Below, in pieces: positions 1-7,758 of a DNA stretch of 64,000 nucleotides; the first letter of the stretch is position 1, and every line of letters starts with the position of its first letter. Position numbers and translations under genes: made by a program. The notes under the pieces are model-generated. The model was not told where the DNA came from. It ran no database searches and saw only the letters and a program-made list of their open reading frames with translations. Origin of the DNA: Nesterenkonia halophila (lineage in GTDB: Bacteria; Actinomycetota; Actinomycetes; Actinomycetales; Micrococcaceae). The stretch spans positions 1 through 64,000 of the forward strand of contig NZ_WIAX01000004.1 in the NCBI RefSeq assembly GCF_009467795.1, given 5' to 3'.

Positions 1-236
1 GCGTCGACGACCAGGCGCATGTCGCCTCGTGCGTGGTGCCGGCGCTGACTTCGGTGGCGCTGCCGCACCGCGGGATCGGTGCTCGGGCCATGGAGATCCT
101 GCTGCATCAGGTGCCGGGCGTCGCCGTCGAGGCGAAGGCCGCCGGGCCCCCGGCCCCCGGCGACGTCGGCGCCGCGGAGCTGATCAGCACGGAGCTGATG
201 GTGCGGGACTCCACTGCCGCAGCTCCCACCAGGTGA
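1..236 (+). CDS. LacI-family transcriptional regulator, C-terminal fragment
   Basis: This is only the 3' end of a gene that starts before the window; the frame is open from base 3. The 77 visible residues show the end of a LacI-type effector-binding domain: VDDQAHVASCVVPALTSVAL followed by RGIGARAMEILL and the terminal VRDST, which match the usual PpLTTV...G..A...L...P.L..R.ST pattern of this family. The DNA-binding domain is not visible. It converges on the GH32 gene and its last 53 bases overlap that gene on the opposite strand. The position beside a sugar ABC operon suggests it controls that operon, binding a sugar as inducer; this is inference from context. Confidence 0.85.
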   Translation, partial: VDDQAHVASCVVPALTSVALPHRGIGARAMEILLHQVPGVAVEAKAAGPPAPGDVGAAELISTELMVRDSTAAAPTR

Positions 237-1554
237 CGGTGGCCTCCTCCTCGGCCTCCAGCCGCCAGAGCTGTCCGCCGTGCGGTTCGACGCGGAGCGT
301 GCAGGGGGCGTCGTCCGGTCGATAGATCTCCACGATGGAGTGGTCGATGACCAGCCGTTCAGCCCGTCCGGAGAAGGTGGTCTCGAGAGGCTCGCCGTGC
401 TCGTCGAGCATGATCAGTCGGACGGATGCTCCGCCGGGCGTGTCAGCCTCGACGAGGGCATCGCATGCCGGGGGCAGCTCCATGGCCGGGGACGTGCCGG
501 CGCCGATCCTGTGTCGGAGGGCCTCGCCGGCCCGCCAGCCCTCGCACTCCGGCGCCGGGGTGCTGATCAGCCGTCCGTCGCGGAGGAACAGTTCGCGCGG
601 CCAGGTCAGCAGGCCGGCCCAGCCGGCGGCATCCGACGCCTCCTGCGAGCGCTCCTCCCGAGCCCAGCCGACCAGCAGGGCTCGGTCGTCGTGGACCAGA
701 ACCTGCGGTGCATAGAACGAGTCGCCGTCGTCGACGGCCGCCGTGCTGCGCACCGTCGGTCGTGGCATGGGGTCGTCGCTCGTGGGTTCAGCCACGTCGA
801 GCAGCAGCGCCCGGGTGCTGTTGCGCACGGTGAGGCCGTCCTCGTCCGAGTGCCAGCGGCAGATGATCAGCGCCCAGCATCCGGCGTCCTCGAACGGCAC
901 CAGCTGCGGGCACTCCCAGATCTCGGCGTCGACGTCGGCGGGCGTCTCGGAGGAATCGAGCCATATCCCGCAGTAGGTCCAGTGCCAGAGGTCGGCGGCG
1001 TCGTAGAGCAGCACTGCGGCCCGGCCGTCGGCCAGGCCCGCGCCCTGCAGCGCCCAGCGGCGTCCTCCGATGGTCAGCAAGAAGGGGTCGCGGACAGCCG
1101 TGACTCGTTCGTCGTCGGGCATGTCGGCCGCGACGTGACGATCCGGCCCCCACCGGCGCAGGTCCGAGGATCCGCGGACCAGCGTCACGCGGGACGATCC
1201 GTCGAACTGCTGCACACCGCTGTAGACCGCCACGGGCTCCTCGCCGTCGAAGCCCATGACTCCCGACCAGCAGCCGGCGCGGTCCGGTCCCTCCTCGGGC
1301 GGGGCGAGGGCGACCGGTTCCTCCGTCCAGGCCACCAGGTCCGGGGAGGAGAGATGGCCCCAGTGGACATTCCGATGCTGCGCCGAGTCCGGGTTGTACT
1401 GGAAGAAGACGTGCCAGACGCCGTCGACGCGGCAGAGTCCGTTGGGATCATTCAGCCACCCCGAGGTCGGGCGGGGATGTGCGATGGGGAACGCCGGGTC
1501 CGTGGACGATCGGAGGGTCGCCGCGGGCGAGTCGTGGGCGGAGGAGGTGGTCAT
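184..1554 (-). CDS. Glycoside hydrolase family 32 (sucrose/fructan hydrolase)
   Basis: A 456-residue enzyme predicted to cleave beta-fructosides such as sucrose, inulin or levan. The three GH32 signatures are present: WLNDPNG at residues 33-39 (Asp36 as nucleophile), RDP at 155-157 (transition-state stabiliser Asp156) and WECP at 213-216 (Glu214 as acid/base). FFQYNP at 50-55 is also typical. The C-terminal beta-sandwich ends with an IDHSIVEIY segment. There is no signal peptide, so it should act in the cytoplasm on imported sugar. It is the last gene of the minus-strand ABC operon; the start ATG is preceded by GAAAGGA. Whether sucrose-6-phosphate, sucrose or oligofructose is the substrate cannot be decided. 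Confidence 0.95.
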   Translation of the reverse strand: MTTSSAHDSPAATLRSSTDPAFPIAHPRPTSGWLNDPNGLCRVDGVWHVFFQYNPDSAQHRNVHWGHLSSPDLVAWTEEPVALAPPEEGPDRAGCWSGVMGFDGEEPVAVYSGVQQFDGSSRVTLVRGSSDLRRWGPDRHVAADMPDDERVTAVRDPFLLTIGGRRWALQGAGLADGRAAVLLYDAADLWHWTYCGIWLDSSETPADVDAEIWECPQLVPFEDAGCWALIICRWHSDEDGLTVRNSTRALLLDVAEPTSDDPMPRPTVRSTAAVDDGDSFYAPQVLVHDDRALLVGWAREERSQEASDAAGWAGLLTWPRELFLRDGRLISTPAPECEGWRAGEALRHRIGAGTSPAMELPPACDALVEADTPGGASVRLIMLDEHGEPLETTFSGRAERLVIDHSIVEIYRPDDAPCTLRVEPHGGQLWRLEAEEEATVTWWELRQWSPAPSAPC

Positions 1555-1597
1555 GGGGTCCTTTCAGGAAGTCGGAGCGGGGAATCGGGGCTGGGGA

Positions 1598-2527
1598 CTA
1601 TTTGCCGGCGCCGGCGGTGAGCCCCTCGCGGAGGTAGCGCTGGCCGAAGAGGAAGACGATCAGCGCCGGGATCATCGAGAGGATCACTCCGGCGAGCACC
1701 ACGGAGATGCTGCCCGTGCCCAGGTTCCCCTGCAGCGAGACCAGCCCCAGCGGGAGGGTGAAGTTCTCCTGGGAGCTGGTCAGCACCAGCGGTCGGAAGA
1801 ACTCGTTCCAGTGGTAGTTGAACGCCAGGATGCCGACGATCGCCATCCCCGGGGCGGCCAGCGGCAGGTAGACCGAGAAGAAGATCCGCCACGGCCCCGC
1901 GCCGTCCAGCGAGGCGGCCTCGGCATAGTCGCCGGGCAGGTTCAGGAAGTGCTGGCGCATCAGGAAGGTCCCGAAGGCGGTGGGCACCGCCGGGATGATC
2001 AGCGCCAGCAGAGTGTCCGCCAGGCCCATGCCGCGGATGAGCATGAACACCGGCACGATGGTGACCTGCACCGGGATCATCATCGTGGCCAGCACCAGGG
2101 CGAAGAGCAGCCCGGAGCCGCGGAAGGGCAGGCGGGCGAAGACGTAGCCGGCCATCGCGGCAGTGATCATCTGGCCGCCGGCGATCAGCGCGGTGACCAG
2201 CGCGGAGTTGGTCACCAGGCGGATGACGTCGATCTGTGCGAACACCTCCGTGTATGCCGTGAGGTCCGGGCTCAGCGGCAGGAAATGCGGCGGTAGGTCG
2301 AAGGACTCGGCCGGGGCCCGCAGCGAGGTGGAGAGCGTCCACATCACCGGCCCGAGCACCATCAGCGCCGCCAGGCCCATGAAGAGCAGCGCCGCGGCGC
2401 GCGACGGCGAGGGCAGGCGGAGCCGACGACGTCGGCGCGTCGGCGGGCGGCGGGCGGGGGAGGCCGGGGCGGACTCGGAGGCGGCGCGCGGGGCCGCCTG
2501 CTCGGAAGTGGACGGGAGAGTGGTCAT
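1598..2527 (-). CDS. Sugar ABC transporter permease, MalG type
   Basis: A 309-residue inner-membrane permease of the carbohydrate uptake (CUT1) family. After a charged, Pro/Arg/Ala-rich N-terminus of about 45 residues there are six predicted membrane spans. The cytoplasmic EAA loop that docks the ATPase is visible as YAEAASLDGAGPWRIFFSVY followed by LPLAAPG. A AGGAG ribosome site precedes the ATG. It follows the MalF-type permease after 40 bases and is followed by the GH32 gene, so all four genes look like one transcript. No ATPase gene is present in the operon; such systems usually borrow a shared MsiK-type ATPase encoded elsewhere. Confidence 0.93.
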   Translation of the reverse strand: MTTLPSTSEQAAPRAASESAPASPARRPPTRRRRRLRLPSPSRAAALLFMGLAALMVLGPVMWTLSTSLRAPAESFDLPPHFLPLSPDLTAYTEVFAQIDVIRLVTNSALVTALIAGGQMITAAMAGYVFARLPFRGSGLLFALVLATMMIPVQVTIVPVFMLIRGMGLADTLLALIIPAVPTAFGTFLMRQHFLNLPGDYAEAASLDGAGPWRIFFSVYLPLAAPGMAIVGILAFNYHWNEFFRPLVLTSSQENFTLPLGLVSLQGNLGTGSISVVLAGVILSMIPALIVFLFGQRYLREGLTAGAGK

Positions 2528-2567
2528 GACAGGCTCCTCTCGATGGAGAGTCGGCGGGCGGGACGCC

Positions 2568-3536
2568 TCACTGGTAGAAGACGAAGCGGCGGGAGAGCCG
2601 GAACTGGATCCAGGTGATGAGCATGATCAGGGCCATCAGGACCAGACCTGCGGCCGAGGCGAGGCCGAACTCGAGACGCTGGAACGCGGCTTCGAAGACG
2701 ACCATCACTGCCGAGCGGGTGGAGTCGCCCGGGCCTCCGCGAGTCAGCACGTAGGGCTGATCGAAGACCTGCAGGGCGGTGATCATCGCGGTGACCGAGG
2801 CGACCAGCAGCGAGGGCGAGATCAGCGGCAGGGTGACGTTCTTGAAGGCCTTCCAGCCGCGGGCGCCGTCGATCTCTGCGGCCTCGTAGAGTTCTTGGGG
2901 CACGGCGGCGATGCCGCCGAGCAGGATGAGGAAGGAGAATCCGAAGTTCTGCCAGACGAAGACGAAGATGACCACCGCGGCGGCTCCGGTCGAGGTGGTC
3001 AGCCAGGGCACCTGGGCGATGCCCACAGTGCCGAGCAGCCAGTTCACGACGCCGAACTGTTCGTTGAACATGTAGCGCATGAAGATCGAGACGCTGGCCG
3101 CGGAGAGCACCAGGGGGAAGAAGAACGTCGAACGGAAGAACAGTCGCAGCCAGACCGGCATGCGTGACTGCACCATCACCGCGAGGAACACCGCCAGGGC
3201 GAGCTGCAGCACCACGGCGACGACGACGAAGACGATGGTGTTCAGGAAAGCCGTGCGCACGGTGGCGTCGGCGCCCAGTGCGATGAAGTTGTCCAGCCCG
3301 GCGAACTCCGGGGCGGTGATCAGGTCCCACTCGAAGAACGCCAGCGCCAGTGATCCCACGATCGGCAGCAGGGTGAAGATGCCCATGCCCAGCACGGTCG
3401 GGGCCAGCAGCAGGATGATGACCCAGCGCTCGGAGCGGCGGCTCCTCCGCGCTCGGGTGTGTGACGGGGAGTCTTCGGCGGAGGGACGCGAGGCGGGGCG
3501 GGATGTGCTGCGGGTCGGTGCGGTGTCGATGCTCAT
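2568..3536 (-). CDS. Sugar ABC transporter permease, MalF/UgpA type
   Basis: A 322-residue permease that should pair with the MalG-type protein to form the channel. It has six predicted spans starting near residue 40 (WVIILLLAPTVLGMGIFTLL) and an EAA-loop region reading YEAAEIDGARGWKAFKNVTL then PLISP. The start ATG overlaps the stop codon of the binding-protein gene by four bases (ATGA), which points to translational coupling. A GAGAAGG site lies just upstream, inside that gene. Confidence 0.93.
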   Translation of the reverse strand: MSIDTAPTRSTSRPASRPSAEDSPSHTRARRSRRSERWVIILLLAPTVLGMGIFTLLPIVGSLALAFFEWDLITAPEFAGLDNFIALGADATVRTAFLNTIVFVVVAVVLQLALAVFLAVMVQSRMPVWLRLFFRSTFFFPLVLSAASVSIFMRYMFNEQFGVVNWLLGTVGIAQVPWLTTSTGAAAVVIFVFVWQNFGFSFLILLGGIAAVPQELYEAAEIDGARGWKAFKNVTLPLISPSLLVASVTAMITALQVFDQPYVLTRGGPGDSTRSAVMVVFEAAFQRLEFGLASAAGLVLMALIMLITWIQFRLSRRFVFYQ

Positions 3537-4945
3537 GCTGCCTTCTCCATCGCTGCGGTGAGTTCACGATCGAGCCGCTCGAGGGCGGCGTCGAGCTGCG
3601 CCGGACCGCCGCCCATTCCGCTGGCGACGTTCCGGGCCAGGGCGTTCTCCACCTCCGCCTGCTGCGGCGGGGCGGGGATCGGGCCGGAGGTGGGGAACTG
3701 GTCGAGGGTGTCGTAGAAGACCTTCCAGTTGTGCGGTCCGGTCTCGCTGTAGAAGGCGTCGTCGACCATGGAACGGCGGGTCGGCGTCGTCGACGGCGTC
3801 GGGAAGGCCGTCTCCATGGCCTCCTTGCGGGCGGTGAAGGAGAGCCAGCGCCAGGCCTGCTCCTTGCGCGTCGACGAGCGGAGGATCGAATAGCCCGCCG
3901 TGCCGAACTGGTGGCGCTGTGTCCGCCACTGCGGGAAGTACTGCACGTCGAACGCGTCGGGGGACATGCCGGCTTCGTGCAGGCCCTGGGCCCAGTAGCC
4001 GCCGGCGGGAGTCGCGCCGATCCGCGAGGAGCCGAAGAGTCCGACCAGCGCATTCCCACCACCCTCCTCCGGACGGACGCTCAGGTCGTCGGCCACCCAG
4101 CCGCGGAGCCGCTCGAAGGTCTGGTGGACCCGGTCGGAGGAGACGTTGGAGCCGGTCCATCGGTAGCCGCCGCGGCGGGACGAGGTCTTCTCCGGCGTGT
4201 AGAAGGTGTCCCAGAGCCAGTCGCCGCCGTCGAACCGCTCCTCGGTGAGGATGCTGGTGTCATTGGCATAGAGCCAGGGCACGATGCCGCCGAAGAGCCG
4301 GTTGGTCCAGTAGTAGGGCACGAAGTTCGCGGCCGACTGCGCCTGCATGGTGCGCAGCATCTCCTCGAACTCGTCGACGCCCCAGTCCGGCGCGGGGAAG
4401 TCCAGGCCGGCCTGCTGCAGCGCGTTCCGATTGAGGTACATGTTCGCCGCGTTGAAGTCCAGCGGCAGCGCGTAGAGGCTGCCCTGGTACATGAAGGCCT
4501 CCACCAGCGCGGGGTGGACGTCCTGGAAGTAGTCGACCATCTGCGGAGCCTCGGAGGTGATCCACTCGTCGAGCGGCTCGGCGAGCCGCTCGGCGAAGAG
4601 CTGGGCGCCCTCGGTCGCGAGGTACACCACGTCCGGGGCGGTGCCCGAGGCGACCATCGTGAGGATCTTGGTGAAGAACCCGCCCCAGTCGGCGGACTGG
4701 ATGGCCTCGAACTGCACGGGGATGTCCGGGTTCTCCGCCATGAAGGCGTCCGCGAGGTCCTGTCGCGCGGCGGCATCCTGGGTGGTCCCCTGGATGGCGA
4801 CGCGCAGCACGTCCTCGCCGCGGCCGGGGATGTCGGAGCCGGTCAGCCGCGGCCAGGCCGCGACCGTGGCGCCCGCGGCGGCGAGCCCGCCGGTGCCGAG
4901 CAGAGTTCGACGAGTGATGGACCTGGTGGTCGAGGGGTGGGGCAT
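3533..4945 (-). CDS. Extracellular sugar-binding protein (ABC), Tat-type signal
   Basis: A 470-residue substrate-binding protein of the carbohydrate family 1 type, first gene of the operon. The N-terminus carries a twin-arginine signal (SITRRTLLGTGGLAAAGA) and no lipobox cysteine, so it is probably exported folded. The mature start shows the usual RVAIQGT...ADAFMAENPDIPVQFEAIQ layout of the first lobe. I chose the ATG at 4945 because AGGAGG lies 4 bases before it; an in-frame GTG at 4960 would place this ribosome site inside the coding region. The GH32 neighbour suggests sucrose or fructo-oligosaccharide as ligand, which is inference. Confidence 0.9.
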   Translation of the reverse strand: MPHPSTTRSITRRTLLGTGGLAAAGATVAAWPRLTGSDIPGRGEDVLRVAIQGTTQDAAARQDLADAFMAENPDIPVQFEAIQSADWGGFFTKILTMVASGTAPDVVYLATEGAQLFAERLAEPLDEWITSEAPQMVDYFQDVHPALVEAFMYQGSLYALPLDFNAANMYLNRNALQQAGLDFPAPDWGVDEFEEMLRTMQAQSAANFVPYYWTNRLFGGIVPWLYANDTSILTEERFDGGDWLWDTFYTPEKTSSRRGGYRWTGSNVSSDRVHQTFERLRGWVADDLSVRPEEGGGNALVGLFGSSRIGATPAGGYWAQGLHEAGMSPDAFDVQYFPQWRTQRHQFGTAGYSILRSSTRKEQAWRWLSFTARKEAMETAFPTPSTTPTRRSMVDDAFYSETGPHNWKVFYDTLDQFPTSGPIPAPPQQAEVENALARNVASGMGGGPAQLDAALERLDRELTAAMEKAA

Positions 4946-4953
4946 GAATCCTC

Positions 4954-4967
4954 CTAACACGTGTGAG
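4954..4967. promoter_or_regulatory. Candidate LacI-type operator of the sugar operon
   Basis: CTAACACGTGTGAG is a 14-base inverted repeat with a central CG, identical in both arms except one position each side. It lies between the -10 box and the ribosome site of the binding-protein gene, where a bound repressor would block transcription. A central CG in an even-length palindrome is the usual LacI-family layout. The regulator ending at 236 is the obvious candidate, by context only. Confidence 0.55.
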
Positions 4968-4969
4968 GA

Positions 4970-4998
4970 AACCTACTGTGAGCCGCCACACATGTCAA
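4970..4998 (-). promoter_or_regulatory. Promoter of the sugar ABC/GH32 operon
   Basis: Read on the minus strand, a perfect TTGACA -35 box (4993-4998) is separated by 17 bases from TAGGTT (4970-4975), a TANNNT-type -10 hexamer. The expected start point is next to the palindrome at 4954-4967. Confidence 0.6.
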
Positions 4999-5131
4999 CG
5001 AGGTGGTGAACGGCCGAGAGGTCGGCGGGAGCGCGAGGAGTGCGTCCCGGGCGGGCCCGGCTCGTGCGGGGCGTCCGGTGTGCGGACATCATCGGAATTC
5101 GTCCGTCGCGCGGCGCCTCCGGCGTTAGACT

Positions 5132-5251
5132 GTCTGCGGACTGCGGCACCACGCTGGGCATCATGCCCACCGGCGTGGATCCGGGAGCGGGCTCGGCGCG
5201 CGGCCTCGGCGAGGCGCGCGGGGGTCCGCGGCGTCGTGCCGCCGTCGCCCC
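5132..5251 (+). ncRNA. Candidate ZTP (pfl) riboswitch or structured leader of glyA-folD
   Basis: The leader can fold like the pfl/ZTP motif, which is known to occur before folate and purine genes including glyA and folD. GTCTGC (5132-5137) can pair with GCGGGC (5187-5192) using two G-U pairs. Inside lies GGACTGCGGCA, then a hairpin CCACGC/GCGTGG (5149-5154, 5173-5178), then ATCCGGGA. These resemble the conserved GACUG-GC and CGGGGA segments. Further down, GCCGCC at 5238-5243 in a GC-rich hairpin may correspond to the conserved CCGCC loop, but the following bases (GTCGCC) differ from the consensus TGGGC. A -10-like TAGACT at 5126-5131 would start transcription near 5137 and remove half of P1, which speaks against it. 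Confidence 0.35.
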
Positions 5252-5280
5252 CTGACCTTCCCAGCGAGGAGACCGCGTCG

Positions 5281-6600
5281 ATGACTGCAGCTGAGCCCAC
5301 CCTCAACGTCAACACCGCGCCCCTGTCCGACGTCGACCCGGAGATCGCCCAGGCGATAGACGCCGAGCTCGGCCGCCAGCGCGGGACCCTGGAGATGATC
5401 GCCTCCGAGAACTTCGTGCCGCGAGCGGTCCTCGAGGCCCAGGGATCGGTGCTGACCAACAAGTACGCCGAGGGATATCCGGGTCGCCGGTACTACGGCG
5501 GCTGCGAGTTCGTCGACGTCGCCGAGAACCTGGCCCTCGACCGGGTCAAAGAGCTCTTCGGCGCCGAGTACGCCAACGTCCAGCCGCACGCCGGCGCCCA
5601 GGCCAACGTCGCGGTGATGACCGCCTTCCTCAAGCCCGGCGACAAGCTGATGGGCCTCTCGCTGGCCCACGGCGGCCACCTGACCCACGGCATGAAGCTG
5701 AACTACTCGGGCAAGTTCCACGAGGTCGCCGCCTACGAGGTCGACGCGGAGACCGGCATGATCGACATGGAGAGGGTGCGCGAGCAGGCGCTGGCCGAGC
5801 GGCCCGACATGATCGTCGCCGGCTGGTCGGCCTACCCGCGGCAGCTCGACTTCGCCGCCTTCCGCGAGATCGCCGACGAGGTCGGAGCGATCCTCTGGGT
5901 GGACATGGCCCACTTCGCCGGACTCGTCGCCGCCGGCCTGCACCCGAACCCGGTGCCCTATGCCGACGTGGTGACCTCCACTGTGCACAAGACGCTGGCC
6001 GGGCCGCGCTCTGGGCTGATCCTGGCGAAGGAGGAGCACGCGAAGAAGCTCAACTCCGCGGTCTTCCCGGGTCAGCAGGGCGGGCCGCTGATGCACGCGA
6101 TCGCCGCGAAGGCCATCGCCTTCAAGATCGCCGGCTCCGAGGCCTTCAAGCAGCGTCAGCGGCGCACCGTCGACGGCGCGAAGACCCTGGCCGAGCGCCT
6201 GACGTCCGACGACGTCACCGCCCACGGGGTCTCGGTGCTCACCGGCGGCACCGATGTGCACCTGGTGCTGGTCGACCTGCGCGACTCCTCGCTGGACGGC
6301 AAGCAGGCCGAAGACCTGCTCCATTCGATCGGCATCACCGTCAACCGCAACGCGGTCCCGAACGACCCGCGTCCGCCGATGGTCACCTCCGGGCTGCGCA
6401 TCGGCACCCCGGCGCTGGCCTCCCGCGGCTTCGGCGACGCCGAGTTCCGCGAGGTCGCCGAGATCATCGCCGAAGTGCTCAAGACCGGCGCCGAGCACGC
6501 CGAGGACGGCGTCCCGGCCGCCGAGCTGTCGGCGCTCCGCACCCGCGTGGAGCAGCTGGCCGCCGACTTTCCGCTGTACGAGGGCCTGGAGGAGTGGTGA
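5281..6600 (+). CDS. glyA: Serine hydroxymethyltransferase
   Basis: A 439-residue PLP enzyme that interconverts serine and glycine and loads one-carbon units onto tetrahydrofolate. Clear SHMT segments are [34 protein letters not shown] and the PLP lysine in [12 protein letters not shown] (Lys237). Length is usual for bacterial GlyA. The ATG at 5281 follows a GCGAGGAG ribosome site; longer upstream readings in the same frame are rich in Arg/Gly/Ala and have no homology. It is followed by folD with a one-base stop/start overlap, so both one-carbon enzymes are co-translated. Confidence 0.98.
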   Translation: MTAAEPTLNVNTAPLSDVDPEIAQAIDAELGRQRGTLEMIASENFVPRAVLEAQGSVLTNKYAEGYPGRRYYGGCEFVDVAENLALDRVKELFGAEYANVQPHAGAQANVAVMTAFLKPGDKLMGLSLAHGGHLTHGMKLNYSGKFHEVAAYEVDAETGMIDMERVREQALAERPDMIVAGWSAYPRQLDFAAFREIADEVGAILWVDMAHFAGLVAAGLHPNPVPYADVVTSTVHKTLAGPRSGLILAKEEHAKKLNSAVFPGQQGGPLMHAIAAKAIAFKIAGSEAFKQRQRRTVDGAKTLAERLTSDDVTAHGVSVLTGGTDVHLVLVDLRDSSLDGKQAEDLLHSIGITVNRNAVPNDPRPPMVTSGLRIGTPALASRGFGDAEFREVAEIIAEVLKTGAEHAEDGVPAAELSALRTRVEQLAADFPLYEGLEEW

Positions 6601-7499
6601 TGGCCGAGCAGATCACACAGACGGCGCAGGTGCTGGACGGCCGCGCCACGGCGAAGGCGCTCAAGGAGGAGCTCACCGAGCGGGTCGCGGCGCTGAAGGA
6701 GCGCGGAGTCGTCCCCGGACTCGGCACGGTGCTGGTCGGGGCCGACCCGGCCTCGCAGACCTATGTGGCCGGCAAGCATCGCGACTGCGCCGAAGTGGGC
6801 ATCCGCTCGATCCAGCGCGAGCTCGACGGCGACATCTCCGAGGAGGAGCTGCTCGCCGAGATCGCCGCGCTCAACGCCGACGACGCCTGCACCGGCTACA
6901 TCGTCCAGCTGCCGCTGCCGGGTCACATCGACACCCAGCGCGTGCTGGAGGCCATGGACCCGGACAAGGACGCCGACGGCCTGCATCCGACGAATCTCGG
7001 GCGGCTGGTGGCCTCGGTGCGCGGCGAGCTGCAGTCCCCGCCGCCGTGCACTCCGCAGGGCTGCCTGGACCTGCTCGAGCGCCACGGCCTCGACCTCGAC
7101 GGCAAGCACGTCGTCGTCGTCGGCCGCGGGGTGACCATCGGTCGGCCGATCGGGCTGCTGCTCACCCGTCGTGAGGTGAACGCGACTGTGACGCTGTGCC
7201 ACACCGGCACCCGCGACGTCGAGACGCACCTGGCCCAGGCCGACGTCGTCGTCGCCGCGGCCGGGGTGAAGCACATGGTCGACCCGCAGGTGCTCAAGCC
7301 CGGCGTGATCGTCCTCGACGTCGGCGTGACCCGCGAGGAGGATCCCGAGACCGGCAAGGCGACGATCTTCGGCGACGTCGCCCCCGGCATCGAGGATGTG
7401 GCCTCCTGGTACTCGCCGAACCCCGGGGGCGTGGGTCCGATGACCCGCGCGGAGCTGCTGGCCAACGTGGTCGAGTCGGCCGAACGGCAGGCCGGCTGA
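6600..7499 (+). CDS. folD: Methylene-THF dehydrogenase / methenyl-THF cyclohydrolase
   Basis: A 299-residue bifunctional enzyme that oxidises 5,10-methylene-THF to methenyl-THF and hydrolyses it to 10-formyl-THF. The catalytic region YVAGKHRDC contains Lys59; [11 protein letters not shown] and the nucleotide-binding [18 protein letters not shown] are diagnostic, as is the end segment [14 protein letters not shown]. The ATG shares its A with the glyA stop codon (TGATG), and the ribosome site GGAGGAG lies within glyA. A 13-bp hairpin after the gene probably ends the operon. Confidence 0.98.
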   Translation: MAEQITQTAQVLDGRATAKALKEELTERVAALKERGVVPGLGTVLVGADPASQTYVAGKHRDCAEVGIRSIQRELDGDISEEELLAEIAALNADDACTGYIVQLPLPGHIDTQRVLEAMDPDKDADGLHPTNLGRLVASVRGELQSPPPCTPQGCLDLLERHGLDLDGKHVVVVGRGVTIGRPIGLLLTRREVNATVTLCHTGTRDVETHLAQADVVVAAAGVKHMVDPQVLKPGVIVLDVGVTREEDPETGKATIFGDVAPGIEDVASWYSPNPGGVGPMTRAELLANVVESAERQAG

Positions 7500-7536
7500 C
7501 GCGCTGAGCGCCCGAGGTCCGCGGACCCCGACGATG

Positions 7537-7573
7537 GGCCCGGTCGAGAGCCCGAGAGGTTCTCGACCGGGCC
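7537..7573 (+). terminator. Hairpin terminator after glyA-folD
   Basis: GGCCCGGTCGAGA (7537-7549) and TCTCGACCGGGCC (7561-7573) form a perfect 13-bp stem with an 11-base loop. There is no T run after it, as is common in actinobacterial terminators. Confidence 0.7.
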
Positions 7574-7586
7574 GACGTCTGTTCAC

Positions 7587-7613
7587 CGGCGCCGTCTCAG
7601 GGCGACGGCGCCG
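7587..7613. terminator. Second hairpin downstream of folD
   Basis: CGGCGCCGTC (7587-7596) pairs perfectly with GACGGCGCCG (7604-7613) around a 7-base loop. It lies 14 bases after the first hairpin and may form a tandem terminator; no T run follows. Confidence 0.45.
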
Positions 7614-7676
7614 ACCAGGCCCCTCGGAGCCGACCGAGGGCCGCGTCCGGCGCTCCGAGGAATGCCGGGGATCGCC

Positions 7677-7705
7677 TTGACAGGCGCGGCGCGCCCGCGT
7701 GGAAT
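7677..7705 (+). promoter_or_regulatory. Promoter of the ACC deaminase gene
   Basis: TTGACA (7677-7682) is a perfect -35 box and is followed after 17 bases by TGGAAT (7700-7705), which keeps four of the six -10 positions. The coding start is 54 bases downstream. Confidence 0.55.
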
Positions 7706-7717
7706 GACTCGACCCAT

Positions 7718-7728
7718 ATATCGCATAT
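7718..7728. promoter_or_regulatory. Candidate operator ATAT-CGC-ATAT
   Basis: ATATCGCATAT is an AT-rich inverted repeat in an otherwise GC-rich leader, placed just after the expected transcription start of the ACC deaminase gene. AT-rich repeats of this sort with a short GC centre are often GntR-family sites. No such regulator is encoded nearby, so the binding protein is unknown. Confidence 0.35.
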
Positions 7729-7758
7729 CGCCCCGCGCGGCGCACGGAGGAGTCCCCC

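Larger units (their letters stand above)
4946..5280. other. 335-bp divergent intergenic region between sugar operon and glyA
   Basis: No coding region is convincing here. The left part holds the minus-strand promoter and a palindromic operator of the sugar operon. The right part, from about 5126, is GC-rich and highly foldable and forms the leader of glyA. The middle part (about 5000-5120) has no recognisable signal except an AT-poor stretch ending at a GGAATTC. Confidence 0.6.
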
